A stretch of DNA of 6,608 nucleotides from Dehalococcoidia bacterium CG2_30_46_9 (GTDB lineage Bacteria > Chloroflexota > Dehalococcoidia > GIF9 > AB-539-J10), in NCBI GenBank assembly GCA_001873005.1, contig MNYE01000052.1:1-6608 (forward strand), written 5' to 3'. The notes below the pieces were generated by a model, which saw only the letters and a program-made list of their open reading frames with translations, had not been told where the DNA came from and ran no database searches. Each line of letters starts with the position of its first letter. Position 1 is the first letter of the stretch. Positions 5,097 through 6,608 of the stretch are shown here, one piece after another. Made by a program: the position numbers and the translations under genes.

Positions 5097-5321
5097 TTAG
5101 CGAGCAAATTCTTGGTGTCCCCGAACATGAAGCTCACCACTAAGAATAGGCTCATTCAGGTATACCTCTCCATTCCTGATTTTGATATTGTAGCCGCAAT
5201 CAGGATTAGTGCAGACCCAGGCTTTGTACTGAATTGGTGCACCCTGACTACCGAAGTCGGATAGAGGCACCAAATCTCCTTTGCCACACTTTTGACATTT
5301 TGGGAATGAATTAACTTCCAT
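5097..5321 (-). CDS. Small zinc-ribbon protein, function unknown
   Basis: A 74-residue soluble protein. The N-terminal half is a four-cysteine zinc ribbon: CQKCG (C9, C12) and CTNPDCGY (C37, C42), with about 24 residues between the pairs. The CTNPDCGYNIKIRNGEVYL section resembles the knuckle of topoisomerase-type or other nucleic-acid-binding zinc ribbons, so a nucleic acid or protein adaptor role is plausible but not shown. The C-terminal 20 residues are polar and unrecognised. Start ATG 5321 has GGGAGG (5336-5331) nine bases upstream, and a well-formed promoter precedes it. It is probably transcribed alone, because a long repeat-rich stretch follows. Confidence 0.78.
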   Translation of the reverse strand: MEVNSFPKCQKCGKGDLVPLSDFGSQGAPIQYKAWVCTNPDCGYNIKIRNGEVYLNEPILSGELHVRGHQEFAR

Positions 5322-5356
5322 ATTTTCTATCCTCCCATACCAAAAATTAATTAGTA

Positions 5357-5384
5357 ATTATATCACAGAAAGAAATTCTGAAAA
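5357..5384 (-). promoter_or_regulatory. Promoter of the zinc-ribbon gene
   Basis: On the minus strand a perfect TATAAT (5362-5357) lies 16 bp from TTTTCA (5384-5379), which matches four of six bases of a -35 box. Transcription would start about 30 bases upstream of the ATG at 5321. It sits in the gap after the thpR stop. Confidence 0.6.
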
Positions 5385-5414
5385 GGCAGATTTTATCGGA
5401 ATTGCAAGAAAATT

Positions 5415-6050
5415 TCATTTTTTCAGAACTTCCAGTCCTGTTACTGACAGTCGAGTATAAATAGCTCCTTTAGGTGTCAATTGACTCCTCATCAAGCTAA
5501 TAGCTCCTACTTCAAAAGAACCCTGAAACAAGTTCAGGGCCATTTTGAAATTGGCAGATGCCACCAATTCGCCAAAGTTCTTTATCTGAATAGACGAAGC
5601 CCCTTGCCTAACACGAGCTAAAGTTAGATGCGGCACAAAGGGGCGCTCCTCTTTAGCAAATCCCAGAGGAGAAAGGGCAAAGTCAATGTTTTGTTGTAAT
5701 CTCAATAATTTATCCACCTCTCCCCAAATACCAACCCAAACTACCCGAGGTTGTTTCAGGTTAGGAAAGGCTCCTAAACCAGAAAGCTCTAAATGAAATG
5801 GGGAAATCCCCTCACTGGCTTCCTTTATAGCGCTGGTTGCCTCGGTTACTAGCTTAAAAGGAATATTACCCAGAAATTTTAAAGTCAGGTGAATACCTTC
5901 CGACCCCACCCATTTGACAAAAGTGTATTCCGTTTCTTTCATTTCCCCCTTTAACCTGTCCAAACCGCTTTTCACCTCTTCGGGCAGTTCGATGGCGATA
6001 AAGGAACGAATTTCTTCCGAATTATGGGGCAAATTCACTCCTTTGTCCAT
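5415..6050 (-). CDS. thpR: RNA 2',3'-cyclic phosphodiesterase (LigT/2H family)
   Basis: The 211-residue cytoplasmic enzyme of the 2H phosphoesterase family opens 2',3'-cyclic phosphate ends of RNA; it was formerly called 2'-5' RNA ligase. Both catalytic H-x-T motifs are present: H54-L-T56 in GIHLTLKFLG and H141-L-T143 in FVPHLTLARV. Supporting family stretches are RSFIAIELP at the N-terminus, LSGLGAFPNLKQPRVVWVG in the middle, and LMRSQLTPKGAIYTRL near the C-terminus. ATG 6050 is chosen over the upstream in-frame GTG 6062 because AAGGTGGGGG (6065-6056) is a proper ribosome site for it. Residues 171-177 (A-L-N-L-F-Q-G) are encoded by a REP-like hairpin that also occurs in a gap between genes, so part of the loop before the final strand is likely inserted DNA. 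Confidence 0.93.
   Translation of the reverse strand: MDKGVNLPHNSEEIRSFIAIELPEEVKSGLDRLKGEMKETEYTFVKWVGSEGIHLTLKFLGNIPFKLVTEATSAIKEASEGISPFHLELSGLGAFPNLKQPRVVWVGIWGEVDKLLRLQQNIDFALSPLGFAKEERPFVPHLTLARVRQGASSIQIKNFGELVASANFKMALNLFQGSFEVGAISLMRSQLTPKGAIYTRLSVTGLEVLKK
5521..5539 (-). repeat. REP-like hairpin inside the thpR reading frame
   Basis: CCCTGAA/ACAAG/TTCAGGG on the plus strand reads CCCTGAACTTGTTTCAGGG on the minus strand, identical over all 19 bases to 1013-1031. It lies in frame, between catalytic motif 2 and the C-terminal strand of thpR, without breaking the gene. Confidence 0.75.
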
Positions 6051-6325
6051 TTTTACCCCCACCTTAATACTCGCACTTCAAAGGGAAAAGAGCGATACTT
6101 TACGACTAGTATTCATTTTGTATTTCAAAGAGAGACAATGCCATTCTCTTATTTTCCCTTCTTCTTTTCCTTTTGTTGCTTGGGCTTTTTCACATTCTTT
6201 CTTCCCTTACTTCCTATTTATTTCCTCCTTTTGATAAATCCCCCTTCGATAGCAGACTTCTGTAGTTTGCTCCTTATTTTATTAGCGTTCCTTAAGTTTT
6301 GCGTGACTGCCTTAAGTCTATAGGA
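6051..6325. other. Purine-rich gap upstream of thpR with no convincing gene
   Basis: On the minus strand this stretch is rich in A and G (for example AAAAGGAGG around 6233-6224). Only tiny frames occur: a 14-codon lysine-rich frame starting GTG near 6190, and a 12-codon frame starting at the ATG around 6142. Neither has a well-placed start with support from composition, so both are left uncalled. No clear promoter for thpR was found. Confidence 0.5.
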
Positions 6326-6608
6326 TTACTTGACTAAAGAACATCCCCCCATGAGAATTTGAATTTCACCACTACTGGGATAAATAAGCCCGTCTTGCAC
6401 AAATCCCCTCACAGTAACAGTATCACCTATGGGAACTTGAGATTTATCTCTACCTCTAAAGAAGCAATCTACATGCCTGATCTTGGAATCTCCTAACATC
6501 AACTGACTGATATCACCAAAGTCGCTCCTTTTAATACTAAGAACTTCCCCTTCAACCTCGACGAGTTTCCTCCCTTCATATTTCACAGCTGCGGCTACTC
6601 GGTTAGTT
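6326..6608 (-). CDS. OB-fold (tRNA_anti-like) protein, C-terminal part (cut by window edge)
   Basis: The frame is open from the right edge to the TAA at 6328-6326, giving 93 visible residues; the true start lies outside. A GTG at 6586 is in frame but is not the natural start, because the residues before it (NRVAAA) continue the family pattern A-x-x-Y-x-G-[KR]-x-[VL]-x-V-x-G-x-V. The rest reads as a five-strand OB barrel: LVEVEGEVLSI, a short turn, IRHVDCFF, then IGDTVTVRGFVQDG and a final IQILMGGCSLV. This is the tRNA_anti-like type of OB domain, often found in membrane-anchored or secreted proteins of unknown role. Ligand and location are unknown here because the N-terminus is missing. The assignment is by pattern only. 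Confidence 0.6.
   Translation of the reverse strand, partial: TNRVAAAVKYEGRKLVEVEGEVLSIKRSDFGDISQLMLGDSKIRHVDCFFRGRDKSQVPIGDTVTVRGFVQDGLIYPSSGEIQILMGGCSLVK

Noticed and set aside
6024..6323. Plus-strand frame of 99 codons rich in Phe and Leu upstream of thpR
   Set aside because: It is the complement of a purine-rich strand, with no ribosome site; the hydrophobic look comes from the pyrimidine-rich composition.
1..6608. Search for CRISPR array, tRNA, phage, toxin-antitoxin or defence genes
   Set aside because: No regularly spaced repeats, cloverleaf with a T-arm, integrase, or recognisable toxin or defence motif was seen on either strand.

Overview
The window looks like a bacterial chromosome segment with moderately AT-rich base composition. 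Every gene I can support lies on the minus strand, so transcription runs from high to low coordinates. A long-form ribosome hibernation factor, a ComF-type phosphoribosyltransferase, a ThpR-type RNA cyclic phosphodiesterase and several small two-helix membrane proteins would fit a Chloroflexota (Dehalococcoidia-like) genome. That placement rests on remembered gene neighbourhoods and protein style and is tentative; nothing in the window proves it.

Read in the direction of transcription: (1) 6608-6326, the C-terminal part of an OB-fold (tRNA_anti-like) protein cut by the window edge. (2) 6325-6051, a purine-rich stretch without a convincing gene. (3) thpR at 6050-5415. (4) A good promoter at 5384-5357 followed by a small zinc-ribbon protein (5321-5097). 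(5) A 363-base intergenic stretch (5096-4734) packed with palindromic repeats. (6) A tight run of comF (4733-4023), hpf (4011-3472), an MFS transporter (3441-2266), a membrane-anchored transglutaminase-like protein (2276-1638), and an unknown soluble protein (1594-1274) whose stop codon sits one base before a coiled-coil/CPxCG protein (1272-1066). (7) Two small membrane proteins (964-704 and 483-301), each preceded by palindromic repeats. (8) The N-terminus of a MarR-type regulator (143 to the left edge) with its own promoter and a likely operator.

The comF-to-1066 genes have short gaps, an 11-base overlap and a one-base gap, so they are probably one transcription unit. I see no single pathway. 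DNA uptake/PRPP chemistry, ribosome dormancy, export and two unknown proteins seem to share a transcript rather than a reaction.

I found no CRISPR array, phage, toxin or other defence cassette, and no clearly new biochemical system. The most notable signals are: a dispersed hairpin family with an invariant CTTGT loop and compensating stem changes, one copy of which lies inside the thpR reading frame; a cluster of GTAG-headed REP-like hairpins before comF; a duplicated TTATCGTTAA box in the marR promoter; a perfect 10-bp inverted repeat in the leader of the 483-301 gene; and the tightly coupled pair of unknown genes at 1594-1066.
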